DNA from: Halalkalicoccus sp. CGA53
GTDB lineage: Archaea; Halobacteriota; Halobacteria; Halobacteriales; Halalkalicoccaceae
DNA: 64,000 nt
NCBI RefSeq assembly: GCF_036429475.1
Contig: NZ_CP144125.1
Coordinates: 1,178,001-1,242,000, forward strand
Direction of reading: 5' to 3'
Shown here: in pieces, positions 35,616 through 44,171 of the stretch
Layout: each line of letters begins with the position of its first letter
How positions within the stretch are numbered: position 1 is the first letter of the stretch
Position numbers and translations under genes: made by a program
The notes under the pieces: generated by a model
What the model saw: the letters and a program-made list of their open reading frames with translations, nothing else
Told to the model about the DNA's origin: nothing
Database searches by the model: none

Positions 35616-37103
35616 TCAGGCCGACTCTATGATCTGACGGATGTTCTCCGCTCTGTTCTGGCAGGCTTCCTCGGGATCCTCCTCCCTGACGCAGACGTCG
35701 CGGAGCAGTTCGGTCATCTCCAGACTGTCGTAGATCAGTCCGACGTGTTCGTTCGGAGGTTCGGTCTCCGCCGGAAGCTCCGTGCCGTACTCGATCCAGT
35801 CGAAGTTCAGGTCCTCCGGAACGTTCCAGTAGTCGGGCAGTTGGTCCAACTGTTCCTGGTAGAGTTCGTGGTCTCTGATCTCCTCGATGACCGGTGCGTT
35901 GTGGATCGGATCGGCGAAGTAGAACCCGGCATGCGGGCCGCCGATGAGGTTCTCTGGCTCGGCCCAGAACTTGAGGAACTCCATCGCTGCCTCGGTATCC
36001 GACTCTTCGAACGCCGTGTATCCCTGGTTGTGACCCCAGGGTGTGAGGTTCCCCTCCTCACGTGTTGGGAACGGGCACGGGCGGATGTCACCGCCGAACT
36101 CTTGGTCCTCACCGTAGAACTTCGGCCGGGAACCGACCCACGCGTTCGCGTAGGCCCGCTCGTTCCCGACCAGCTGGATGTAGTCCCCGCCACTCAGGTC
36201 GAGGAGGTCGTCGGAGTACTGGTAGAGCTCCCTGTAGTACTCGAGCGTCTCGACCGTCTCGTCGAGGTAGTCGTCGTGGAAGACGGGGATCACCTCGCCG
36301 TCTCCGCCCTCCCGATCGAAGAACTGGACGCCGTTCGACCAGCCGGCGCTGTAGATCCCGATCTGTGGCGTGTTCTCCTCGGGGGACATCATCAGGGCGG
36401 TGCCTCTGATGCCGCCCTCTCCCTCGTCGTTCTCCTCGGCCATCGCCAGGTGTTTCTCCCACGTGTCGGGCACCTCGTCGAAGACATCGTCCCGGTACCA
36501 GAGCGTGTGGACGTTGGTGAGGATCGGGAGGAACTGGTCAACGCCGTCCTGGAGGTACCGCGAACCCTCCGGGATCTCCCCCCACCTGTCCTCCCAGTAC
36601 TCGACTGCTTCGGTGTGATCGGCCAGCAGACCGAGGTGACCGTAGGTGGCGACTCCAGGGTGTCCGAGGTGTGATAGCTCGGGCGGGTCACCGCCCTGGA
36701 TCAACTGTGCGATCCGCTCCTGGAGTCCCACGCCGAACCCGGTGTACTCCATCCGGACGTACGCGCCCGTCGCCTGGTTGAACCGTGCGGCGAGCCACTG
36801 CCAGTACTCCTGATACGGTTCGCTCGACTCCTGTGTGAGGATGTGGACCTCCTGTCCTTCGAGGTCGGGCCACTCGTCGGGATCGATGTCGTCGGTGTCG
36901 ACGTCCTCGTCGTCCCCGACCACCTCCTCCTGCGTACCGTCGTCGCCGTCGTCGCCGTTGGCGTCGTCGCCGTTATCCACGAGGTCGTCGTCCTCTCCGA
37001 AACAACCTGCCATCGCGAGGACACCTGATGTCGCTCCAACACTCTTCAGGAACCGACGACGCTGTACGGGGCTCAACCTAATCTGGCTGGTATTGTCTCC
37101 CAT
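35616..37103 (-). CDS. Extracellular solute-binding lipoprotein of the ABC importer
   Basis: 495 residues from the ATG at 37103. An ATG at 37118 is possible, but the TATA-like box at 37131-37138 predicts transcription starting near 37110, which favours the later start. RRRFLKSVGATSGV plus the lipobox AMAGC give a twin-arginine lipoprotein signal. A very acidic Asp/Gly linker follows, then a type 1 binding-protein fold (VHILTQESSEPYQEYWQWLA, then YTAFEESDTEAAMEFLKFWA). It captures the solute, probably a sugar or oligosaccharide judging by the CUT1 partners. It is the first gene of the operon. Confidence 0.9.
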   Translation of the reverse strand: MGDNTSQIRLSPVQRRRFLKSVGATSGVLAMAGCFGEDDDLVDNGDDANGDDGDDGTQEEVVGDDEDVDTDDIDPDEWPDLEGQEVHILTQESSEPYQEYWQWLAARFNQATGAYVRMEYTGFGVGLQERIAQLIQGGDPPELSHLGHPGVATYGHLGLLADHTEAVEYWEDRWGEIPEGSRYLQDGVDQFLPILTNVHTLWYRDDVFDEVPDTWEKHLAMAEENDEGEGGIRGTALMMSPEENTPQIGIYSAGWSNGVQFFDREGGDGEVIPVFHDDYLDETVETLEYYRELYQYSDDLLDLSGGDYIQLVGNERAYANAWVGSRPKFYGEDQEFGGDIRPCPFPTREEGNLTPWGHNQGYTAFEESDTEAAMEFLKFWAEPENLIGGPHAGFYFADPIHNAPVIEEIRDHELYQEQLDQLPDYWNVPEDLNFDWIEYGTELPAETEPPNEHVGLIYDSLEMTELLRDVCVREEDPEEACQNRAENIRQIIESA

Positions 37104-37130
37104 GCCAGTGGAATGCATACGGAGGGTAGT

Positions 37131-37138
37131 GATAAATG
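37131..37138 (-). promoter_or_regulatory. TATA-like box of the ABC importer operon
   Basis: On the minus strand the sequence ATTTATC precedes the binding-protein ATG (37103) by about 30 bp, so the transcript would have a leader of only a few bases. Confidence 0.45.
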
Positions 37139-37169
37139 TACCTCATTCCTTCGCGGGAATTCTCGCTGA

Positions 37170-37179
37170 CCGTATACGG
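37170..37179. promoter_or_regulatory. CCGTATACGG palindrome, possible IclR operator
   Basis: A perfect 10-bp palindrome about 35 bp upstream of the operon's TATA-like box. A near copy, CCGTATACTCGG, sits at 38046-38057 beside the promoter of the adjacent iclR-type gene. Shared motifs at a regulator's own promoter and its neighbour's promoter suggest a binding site. The assignment is inferred. Confidence 0.4.
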
Positions 37180-37239
37180 TATAGCGAATCCATCGTACCG
37201 ATCGTTCGTCCGACGACTGTGGCACGTACGTCGTCACCC

Positions 37240-38010
37240 TCAGGCCACCGAGTACTTGATCTGAAGTTCGATCTCGTTCGTCGCGGCGAGAACGAGATCC
37301 GGTAGCTGCTCTTCGAACGGTTCGTCCTTCAATCGGGTCGCGGGGCCGGAGACGCTCAACGCGCCGATCACCGTCCCGTCCGGTCGATGTATCGCCGCAC
37401 CCATCGCGTTGACGCCGGCCGTCGACTCCTCGAGATTGAACGCGTACCCGCGAGCGCGGATCTCCCGCAACTCCTCCCGGAGTCGGTCGCGGTCCGTGAT
37501 CGTGTTCGGACCGGTCCTCTCGAGCGGCAACGAGTCGACGAGCCGCCTCCGTCGGTACGGCGGAAGGGTAGCGAGTATCGCCTTTCCCGCCGCACTCGAG
37601 TGAATCGGGGCGCGACCCCCCGTAGCGGCACCGGTGTAGACCGAATTCTCCCCGGTCGAGGTGTATACGTACACCCGTTCGCCGTTCTCCTCGACGATGA
37701 ACTGTGCCCGCTCGTCGGTCTGCTCAGCGAGGTGGTCCACCTTCCGCTTGATGCTGGAGTACGCCGGCAGCTGCCGCCTGAGCTGTCCCCCGATCGTCAG
37801 GAACTGGAATCCCACTCGGTACACGTCTCCATCCCTCGCGACGTAGCCGTACTCGCGTAACGTGCTGAGGTGGCGGTGGATCGTGCTCGACGTGAGGTCG
37901 AGTCGCTCGGCGAGTTCGTCGATACGCGCACCGTCGCTGCGTAGCAGTGCGTTCACGATCTCGAACGACGTCTCGGTCGTTTTCACCCGAGATATGGTAT
38001 CGCTTGCCAT
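37240..38010 (-). CDS. IclR-family transcriptional regulator
   Basis: 256 residues. The N-terminal winged helix (about 8-75) contains IDELAERLDLTSSTIHRHLS. The C-terminal effector domain contains GKAILATLPPYRRRRL and the ESTAGVNAMGAAIHRPDG segment, which binds small organic ligands in the family. In haloarchaea IclR-type proteins such as XacR control sugar-catabolic genes. Placement just upstream of the ABC operon on the same strand, with shared palindromes, makes local control likely. A TATA-like ATATTTATG at 38036-38044 lies about 30 bp before the ATG, predicting a leaderless transcript. Confidence 0.9.
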   Translation of the reverse strand: MASDTISRVKTTETSFEIVNALLRSDGARIDELAERLDLTSSTIHRHLSTLREYGYVARDGDVYRVGFQFLTIGGQLRRQLPAYSSIKRKVDHLAEQTDERAQFIVEENGERVYVYTSTGENSVYTGAATGGRAPIHSSAAGKAILATLPPYRRRRLVDSLPLERTGPNTITDRDRLREELREIRARGYAFNLEESTAGVNAMGAAIHRPDGTVIGALSVSGPATRLKDEPFEEQLPDLVLAATNEIELQIKYSVA

Positions 38011-38035
38011 TGCTCGGCAGATTTCCCTGCGTGAA

Positions 38036-38057
38036 CATAAATATCCCGTATACTCGG
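38036..38057 (-). promoter_or_regulatory. Promoter and putative operator of the IclR-type gene
   Basis: The TATA-like box ATATTTATG (38036-38044 on the minus strand) is preceded by CCGAGTATACGGG, which contains both the GTATAC core shared with the ABC operon promoter and the ATCCCG/CGGGAT core repeated through the following 460 bp. A protein bound here would cover the transcription-factor B recognition site, so autorepression is plausible. Confidence 0.4.
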
Positions 38058-38508
38058 TTTCCAGTTCCCTTTCGAGCGAACTCGATAGTTCATTGCGATC
38101 TCTCCTTTGTTATTACACCACTCCCTGACCAGATCAATTTAACCATCCCGTGATTTGGGATCGAAGTAGCCCCACACCACTCCGATCGAAGCCAAAAACC
38201 GTAACGATGGACCGTGTAGTTCCACCGCCACGTCGGGCATCCCGTAAATCGGGATTCCCTCCCGGTCAGCTGCAATCGCCTTACATCGATATGCCTGTAA
38301 TGGATCGGGCTCACTGTCCGTTTTCCGGAGCGAGTGGGGCTATACCACACAGCACGTTCTCCCGCGAGGCGCCTCTCCCCTACGGCGGGGCCGTAGATCC
38401 CTCTCGAACCGTGCCGTCATCCCGAAATACGGTTCTCGGCGCTGTGTCTGAATGGGTCTCCACCCGTCTCCACGAGTCGTCCCGGCCGATCCAAACGTAT
38501 AAATCCCG
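38043..38508. promoter_or_regulatory. Cluster of ATCCCG half-sites and hairpins between divergent genes
   Basis: The 517-bp spacer 38011-38527 has no convincing gene. ATCCCG occurs at 38043, 38145, 38239, 38419 and 38503. The copy at 38239-38255 is a perfect inverted repeat (ATCCCG-taaat-CGGGAT), and the copy at 38145-38161 pairs ATCCC with GGGAT around seven bases. The first and last copies touch the TATA-like boxes of the two divergent genes. This spacing looks like an operator array. Confidence 0.4.
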
Positions 38509-38527
38509 TTCCCGGAACCGAGAGAGC

Positions 38528-39418
38528 ATGGTCTCTCTCGTCGGCGTCGTCCTGGCGGTCGTCGCAGCGATCTGTCTGGCCGGCCAGGCCCTCACGATCC
38601 GCCTCGCGACCCGGCGGGGGCGGTCGAACGACGTCCTCCTCGTCGTGATGCTCGTGAACGTCGTCGTGTTCGTCCCGCTAGCCGTGGTTCAGCCCTCGAA
38701 CCCGAACGTGACACCGGTGGCGGTGGTCGCCTTCGTCGCGGCGGGGATCGTCGGAACGATACTGGGCCGCGCGCTCTTCTACGCCGGGATCAAGAGCATC
38801 GGGGCGAGCCGAGCGGAGCCGATCAAGGCGTCGATGCCGCTGCACGCGACCGTCCTCGCGGTGCTCTTCCTCGGCGAGGTCGTCACCGGGCTCCAGCTCG
38901 CGGGGGTCGCCCTGATCGTGGTCGGTATCGCCCTCGTCTCGTGGGAGGGCTCGAACGCCGACCGGATCGCCGGCGACGGCGTCCCGTGGACGGGACTCGC
39001 CCTGCCGCTGGCGGCGGCGTTCTTCTTCGGGCTCGAACCGATCTTCGCGACCGTCGGGCTGGCGGAGGGTACGCCCGTCATCGTCGGCCTCACGATCAAG
39101 ACCGTCTCCGCGCTCGCGGTGTTTGTCCTCTACCTGGGGTGGCGCGGGTCGCTCCCCACCCGATCGGGGCTCCCGACCGGTGACGTCCGCTGGTACGTCG
39201 CGGCCGGACTGGCGAGCACGGGGTTCCTGCTGGCCTACTACGCGGCCCTCGAGGTCTCGCGGGTCAGCGTCGTCGTCCCGATCATGCAGACGAGCCCGCT
39301 GATCGTCGTGCTCGTGTCGGCGGCGTTGCTTCACGGCGTCGAGCGAGTCACCCCGAAGCTCGTCGCCGCCGCCGGGATAATCGTCGTCGGCGGCATCCTC
39401 GTCACCCTCTTCGGGTGA
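38528..39418 (+). CDS. DMT-superfamily (EamA) transporter
   Basis: 296 residues from the ATG at 38528; the TATA-like CGTATAAATC at 38496-38505 predicts a leaderless transcript from there. Two EamA repeats of about five transmembrane helices each are visible. The first ends near ALVSWEGSNADR and the second ends at the C-terminus (VGGILVTLFG). The family exports or imports metabolites such as amino acids, sugars or nucleotides. It is divergent from the IclR-type regulator and upstream of the FAH genes, so an acid or sugar intermediate is a possible substrate. Confidence 0.86.
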   Translation: MVSLVGVVLAVVAAICLAGQALTIRLATRRGRSNDVLLVVMLVNVVVFVPLAVVQPSNPNVTPVAVVAFVAAGIVGTILGRALFYAGIKSIGASRAEPIKASMPLHATVLAVLFLGEVVTGLQLAGVALIVVGIALVSWEGSNADRIAGDGVPWTGLALPLAAAFFFGLEPIFATVGLAEGTPVIVGLTIKTVSALAVFVLYLGWRGSLPTRSGLPTGDVRWYVAAGLASTGFLLAYYAALEVSRVSVVVPIMQTSPLIVVLVSAALLHGVERVTPKLVAAAGIIVVGGILVTLFG

Positions 39419-39490
39419 CCCGTCGACCGGGCGACCGGCTCCGCGCAGCAAACTATATACCACCCCTGCGTGTGCTAGCCACCGAATCAC

Positions 39491-40336
39491 ATGAAACTGG
39501 GTAGGTTCAGCGTCGACGGTGAGGTACGCTTCGGGGTCGTCGAGGACGGGTCGGTGGTAACGGCATCACGGGAGGACGGTTCCTTCGGCGAGATGCTCGA
39601 GGCGGTGACGGTGGGAGAGGACGTCGATCTGGGTGGTGAGACGTACTCGCTCGGCGATGTCGAGTACCTCCCGCCGACCACGGAGTCGAACACGGTCTTC
39701 GCGGCCGCACTGAACTACCGATCGCACGTCGAGGAGACATCGATGGCGATCCCCGAGAGACCGCTTCTGTTCCTCAAGCCGTATCGGTCGCTCATCGGCG
39801 ATGGGACACCCATTCCACTGTACACGTCGATCACGACCGAACTGGACTACGAGGCCGAACTGGCGGTCGTGATCGGTACACCGTGTTGGAACGTCTCCGA
39901 GTCGGAGGCGCTCGATTACGTCGCGGGGTACACCGTCCTGAACGACATCACGTCCCGCAACGTACAGCGGATGAGCGTCGGCGACGTCGATAGACTGGAC
40001 TGGTTCTCCAGCAAGGCCCTCCAGGGGAGCACACCGGTCGGGCCGTTCGTAACTACCGCAGACGAGGTGTCCGATCCGATGGATCTGCGGATCAGGTCGT
40101 GGGTCAACGGCGAGACGATGCAGGACGAGAGCACTGGGCTGATGATTCGAGACGTTCCCGAACTCGTCTCGTTCGCCGCCTCGCGCGTGGAGCTCCAGCC
40201 GGGTGACCTTATCGCGACCGGGACGCCGGAGGGCGTCGGCCACTGGCAGGACCTCGACCTCGAGGACGGGGATACGATCGAGATCGAGATCGACGAGGTG
40301 GGCAGCCTGACGAACACCGTCCGAGCGGTCGAGTAA
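39491..40336 (+). CDS. Fumarylacetoacetate hydrolase family protein (first copy)
   Basis: 281 residues. An FAH-type fold with metal-binding motif LDYEAELAVVIG (Glu/Glu/Asp ligands) and catalytic-region sequences LLFLKPYRSLIG, LNDITSRNVQ and IATGTPEGVG. Members hydrolyse or dehydrate acyl-pyruvate and 2-keto-3-deoxy acids. In Haloferax the pentose enzyme XacX (2-keto-3-deoxypentonate dehydratase) belongs to this family and is near an IclR regulator and CUT1 transporter, the same neighbours as here. I therefore favour a sugar-acid dehydratase or an acylpyruvase. A TATA-like box (ACTATATACC) lies about 35 bp upstream. Confidence 0.82.
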   Translation: MKLGRFSVDGEVRFGVVEDGSVVTASREDGSFGEMLEAVTVGEDVDLGGETYSLGDVEYLPPTTESNTVFAAALNYRSHVEETSMAIPERPLLFLKPYRSLIGDGTPIPLYTSITTELDYEAELAVVIGTPCWNVSESEALDYVAGYTVLNDITSRNVQRMSVGDVDRLDWFSSKALQGSTPVGPFVTTADEVSDPMDLRIRSWVNGETMQDESTGLMIRDVPELVSFAASRVELQPGDLIATGTPEGVGHWQDLDLEDGDTIEIEIDEVGSLTNTVRAVE

Positions 40337-40419
40337 CTCGGTGTGCGACGTCGACCACGAGTGTGCCAACGTTGACCTCTATCACAAACGCTATTGACCC
40401 GGGGTGAGCACGGTACGCC

Positions 40420-41148
40420 GTGAAACGAGTTCGTTTCAAAGACCGGGCAGGGAGCACGCGAATCGGCACCGTCACCGATGGGGAGATAGCGGCGGCAGGC
40501 GCGACCTACGACCTCGAGAGCGTCGACGTTCTCCCGCCGTGCGAGCCGTCGAAGATCGTCTGTATCGGACGGAACTACGTCAAACACGCAGAAGAGATGG
40601 ACAACGAAGTCCCGGACCGCCCGCTCCTGTTCCTGAAGGGGCCGAACACGCTCGCGGGTCACGGTGACACGGTAACGTTGCCTGCGGGCAAGGAGCGGGT
40701 CGATCACGAGGCAGAAGTCGGGGTCGTGATCGGCGAACAGTGCCGTCACGTCTCCGAGGCGGACGCGATGGACGTCGTCGCCGGCTACACGTGCGTGAAC
40801 GACGTCTCGAACCGAGACGATCAGCGTCGGGAGAAGAACTGGGTCCGTGGGAAGGCGTTCGATGGATCCGCACCCATGGGACCGGTGATGGCGACGCCCG
40901 ACGAGGTACCGGACGACGCCGTGGTTCGCACGTACGTCAACGGCGAGGTGAGACAGGACGGATCGTTGGATCAACTCGTCTTCTCCATCCCCGAACTCAT
41001 CGAAGAGATCACGACGTACCTCACGCTCGAACCCGGCGACGTGATCGCCACGGGTACGCCGGACGGCGTCGGTCCTCTGGAGGACGGTGACGAGGTCGAG
41101 ATCGAGGTCGGAGGAGTCGGGACGCTTCGACACTCGGTCGTCCAGTAA
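40420..41148 (+). CDS. Fumarylacetoacetate hydrolase family protein (second copy)
   Basis: 242 residues starting at GTG 40420 (MKRVRFKDRAG). Conserved stretches are CIGRNYVKHAEEMD, LLFLKGPNTL, VDHEAEVGVVIG (metal site), VNDVSNRDDQ and IATGTPDGVG. It is closer to the acylpyruvate hydrolase/2-hydroxyhepta-2,4-diene-1,7-dioate isomerase type than the first copy. It sits 83 bp downstream of that copy, on the same strand, so the two may work on successive intermediates of one acid. CTATCACAAACG about 40 bp upstream may hold a weak promoter. Exact reaction not decidable. Confidence 0.82.
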   Translation: MKRVRFKDRAGSTRIGTVTDGEIAAAGATYDLESVDVLPPCEPSKIVCIGRNYVKHAEEMDNEVPDRPLLFLKGPNTLAGHGDTVTLPAGKERVDHEAEVGVVIGEQCRHVSEADAMDVVAGYTCVNDVSNRDDQRREKNWVRGKAFDGSAPMGPVMATPDEVPDDAVVRTYVNGEVRQDGSLDQLVFSIPELIEEITTYLTLEPGDVIATGTPDGVGPLEDGDEVEIEVGGVGTLRHSVVQ

Positions 41149-41702
41149 GGACGTCACAGCTACGTCTCTCGCCTCCGATCGTCGGTACTACTCGATGCCT
41201 TTCCTGTCCCGTCGTACGAGGGACACACGAATCCGAGCAATCGATCCCGAGTGACTGGCAGTCGTGCCTCGTCTCCGAGACGTCCGGACTGTACACCGGC
41301 TCAGTCCACGTGGCTCAGTTTCGCATCGTTACGGGAACCCTTGACCGCACCTTCGGTTCTCGAGCAGATCGACGGGACGTTCCAAATTATTTTAACTACT
41401 ATTATTCGTACTTTCGGATCTCTAGTGCACCGATCCGTCGAATCGAACCTTGAGCGGAGTTCGCTAGCAAAAGATTGATCGTAGTCGAACTGTTTCGGAG
41501 CTCCTTGTGGGAACGAATATAACTAATAACGTTTTGATCCCACGAATCAGTCGGAAGCCGGGGCATCGCCCCGGGATCGGCTAGGGGAACGAGTAGCAGT
41601 AGCGCGAGTCGAGTACGTTCTACCGCAGCTCTTCGAGTATCAGCTGTTCGAACCCCTGCGATACAGAGGTAGCCCGAAACCGATCGCACTCGCTGCTCGC
41701 GG
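41149..41702. other. Long gene-free region, AT-rich in the middle
   Basis: 554 bp between the second FAH gene and the end of folCP. The stretch 41375-41410 (AAATTATTTTAACTACTATT) and 41515-41540 are far richer in A+T than the surroundings. A small inverted repeat, GTGGGA/TCCCAC, spans about 41507-41546, and GGGGCATCGCCCC near 41562 is a tight hairpin close to the folCP end. A 75-codon frame at 41251-41478 has unlikely composition and is not called. It may be decayed mobile DNA, but I see no transposase remnant. Confidence 0.35.
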
Positions 41703-44129
41703 TCAGCGATCGCCGTCCTCCATAGCCTCGGTGACACCGATCGCGGCGACGTTCTCCGCCACGTCGTGCACGCGGACGATGTCAGCGCCCCGTTCCGCCG
41801 CCAGCGCGGTCGCCACCACCGTCGGGGCGAGTCGTTCCTCCGCCTCGTCCGCGACGGTGTCGAACATCGACTTTCGGGAGTGGCCGACCATGACCGGACA
41901 GCCAAGCGCCCGGAACTCCGCGAGCCGCGAGAGCAACTCGAAACTCTCCCCGGCGGCCTTTCCGAAGCCGAGGCCCGGATCGACGATCACGTCCGAGCGG
42001 TCGACCCCCGCCTTCTCCGCGAGCAACACCCGCTCGTCGAGCTCCCGAAGTACGTCCTCGACGACGTCGTCGTACTCGGTCTCCTTCCCGCTCACGACGG
42101 GTGCGTCGATGCTGTGCATCACCACGAGGGGGACCCGGAACTCCGCGGCGAGAAACCGCATCTCGGGATCGGAGAGCCCGCTCACGTCGTTGAGCACGTC
42201 GGCGCCCGCCTCCAGCGCCGCCCGCCCGACGGCGGCCTTCCGCGTGTCGACCGAGACGGTCACGTCGAGGTCCGAGAGTCGTTCGATCACCGGCACCACG
42301 CGTTCGATCTCCTCCTCGACGGACACCGGCTCCGCTCCGGGGCGGGTGCTCTCGCCGCCGACGTCGACGATTCCCGCGCCCGCCGCGACCATCGTCTCCG
42401 CCCGCGCGACCGCGTCCTCGACCGCCTCGTAGCGGCCGCCGTCGTAGAAGCTGTCGGGCGTGACGTTGAGGATACCCATCACCGTCGTCCCCGCTTCCCA
42501 GGGGTAGTCGGACACCGCCCGAGGCCGATTGCCGTCGAGGCCGACGCCCGCACGGATCCGGTCGACGACGGTTCGCGGCACCCCGGGATCCTCGTTCGCC
42601 CGCTTGAGCAGCAGGTCGAACTCCGCGAGCGTCCCCGAGAGCACGAGTTCGGGGTCGATCCCCTCGCGGTCGCCGTACGCCGACCGGGCGGCGCTCCCGC
42701 CGGCGGTGGCCACGAGCTCCGAGAGCCGCTGCGCCACGGCCCGTCCGGCTCTGACCTTCACCGTCCGCTGAACGCCTGACCGTGCCGTCCGGTCGTCGAT
42801 CGGGGCGTGAGCGTCCGTCGCCGTCGCACGCATCTCACCGACACTGTCCACCCGTTTCGGGACCCCGCGACGTGACCAGGTGGCCCGCGCTTCGCCGACG
42901 ACGTACAGCGATCCCGCGACCAACACGCAGTCGTCCTCGCTCGCGGCGTCGAACGCGCGGGAGATCGCCTCCGCGACCGACGGTGCCGTCTCGACGTCGC
43001 CGGTGACCTCCCCGAAGACGCTCGCGAGCACCGCCGGATCCTCCCCCCGGTCGACGTCGGGCGCGCAGGTGATCACGTGGTCGGCCGTCGGCATCGCCTC
43101 GGCCATTCCGCGGTGGTCCTTCTCGTGCATCACGCCGACGACGAGGTGGAGCTCGTCGAACTCGAACTCCGAGAGCAGTCCCGAGAGCGTCTCACAGGCA
43201 CCCGGGTTGTGTGCCCCGTCGAGGACGGCTAGTGGCTCCCTGCCCACCACCTCGAACCGACCCGGCCAGTGTGCCGAGCGGAGCCCCCTGGCCAGTTCCT
43301 CTTCGCCGACCTCCGCGACCTGCGTCGCGAGCGCGGCGGCGACGCCCGCGTTCTCCGCCTGGTAGGCACCCAGTAGCGGCACCCGCGTCTCGCACTCGAA
43401 GCCCGGTCCCGAGAGCGATATCTCGGACTCCGTGTGGTTCACCTTCCCGCCGTAGGTCGCGACGACATCCGTTCCCGACTCCCCGACCGTGAGTACGTCG
43501 CCCGCCTGCTCTCCGACCGCCGAGAGCGCCTCCCCCGTCGCCGCGGTCACGAGCGGGCGCTTCTCGGGTGCGACGTGAGCCTTGTCGCGAGCGATCTCCT
43601 CGACGGTGTCGCCGATGATCCCCGCGTGTTCGAGCGTGACGTTCGTCACCGCGCTCGCGACGGGATCGACAACGCTCGTCGCGTCGAGTCGTCCCCCGAT
43701 CCCGACCTCGAGGACCGCGACGTCGACCCCCTGGCGGCCGAACTCCCAGAGCCCCATCGCCGTCACCACCTCGAAGAACGTGGGCGCCTCCCCCTCGGCG
43801 GCGCGTTCGATCACCCGCGGGCGGATCGCCTCCGCGAACTCGCAGACCGCGCGTTCGGTGATCCGCCGGCCGTCGACCGTGATCCGCTCGCCGAGGTCCT
43901 CGAAGTGCGGCGACGTGTAGAGCCCGGTCCTGAGCCCCGCCTCCCGGAGGATCGACTCGGTCATCCGGGCCGTGCTCCCCTTCCCGTTCGAGCCCGCCAC
44001 CTGGACGAACGTGAGCCCCTCCTGGGGGTCGCCGAGCGAGGAGAGCAGGTCGGCGGTCGACTCCGTCCCCGGCTTCGGCCTGAACCGACGCAGGTCGTAG
44101 AGGAAGGCCACGGCCTCGTGGTACTCCAT
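41703..44129 (-). CDS. folCP: FolC-FolP fusion: folylpolyglutamate/dihydrofolate synthase and dihydropteroate synthase
   Basis: 808 residues. The N-terminal FolC part (about 1-420) has the P-loop GSNGKGSTARM and the MurE-like ligase core, for glutamylation of folate. A linker of about 120 residues follows. The C-terminal FolP part (about 545-800) has VMGILNVTPDSFYDGG and VDVGGESTRPGA, the pterin site that condenses pteridine with p-aminobenzoate. This fusion is known in haloarchaea, which use tetrahydrofolate rather than only methanopterin. It opens the folate-linked region that extends to the window end. A TATA-like CCTAAGAACG lies about 23 bp before the ATG. Confidence 0.94.
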   Translation of the reverse strand: MEYHEAVAFLYDLRRFRPKPGTESTADLLSSLGDPQEGLTFVQVAGSNGKGSTARMTESILREAGLRTGLYTSPHFEDLGERITVDGRRITERAVCEFAEAIRPRVIERAAEGEAPTFFEVVTAMGLWEFGRQGVDVAVLEVGIGGRLDATSVVDPVASAVTNVTLEHAGIIGDTVEEIARDKAHVAPEKRPLVTAATGEALSAVGEQAGDVLTVGESGTDVVATYGGKVNHTESEISLSGPGFECETRVPLLGAYQAENAGVAAALATQVAEVGEEELARGLRSAHWPGRFEVVGREPLAVLDGAHNPGACETLSGLLSEFEFDELHLVVGVMHEKDHRGMAEAMPTADHVITCAPDVDRGEDPAVLASVFGEVTGDVETAPSVAEAISRAFDAASEDDCVLVAGSLYVVGEARATWSRRGVPKRVDSVGEMRATATDAHAPIDDRTARSGVQRTVKVRAGRAVAQRLSELVATAGGSAARSAYGDREGIDPELVLSGTLAEFDLLLKRANEDPGVPRTVVDRIRAGVGLDGNRPRAVSDYPWEAGTTVMGILNVTPDSFYDGGRYEAVEDAVARAETMVAAGAGIVDVGGESTRPGAEPVSVEEEIERVVPVIERLSDLDVTVSVDTRKAAVGRAALEAGADVLNDVSGLSDPEMRFLAAEFRVPLVVMHSIDAPVVSGKETEYDDVVEDVLRELDERVLLAEKAGVDRSDVIVDPGLGFGKAAGESFELLSRLAEFRALGCPVMVGHSRKSMFDTVADEAEERLAPTVVATALAAERGADIVRVHDVAENVAAIGVTEAMEDGDR

Positions 44130-44171
44130 ACGGACCCGACTTCGGGGGCGTTCTTAGGGGTGTTGGTCGGG

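Noticed and set aside
41149-41702. AT-rich gap considered as a decayed insertion sequence.
   Set aside because: No transposase fragment, no paired long terminal repeats and no target duplication visible.
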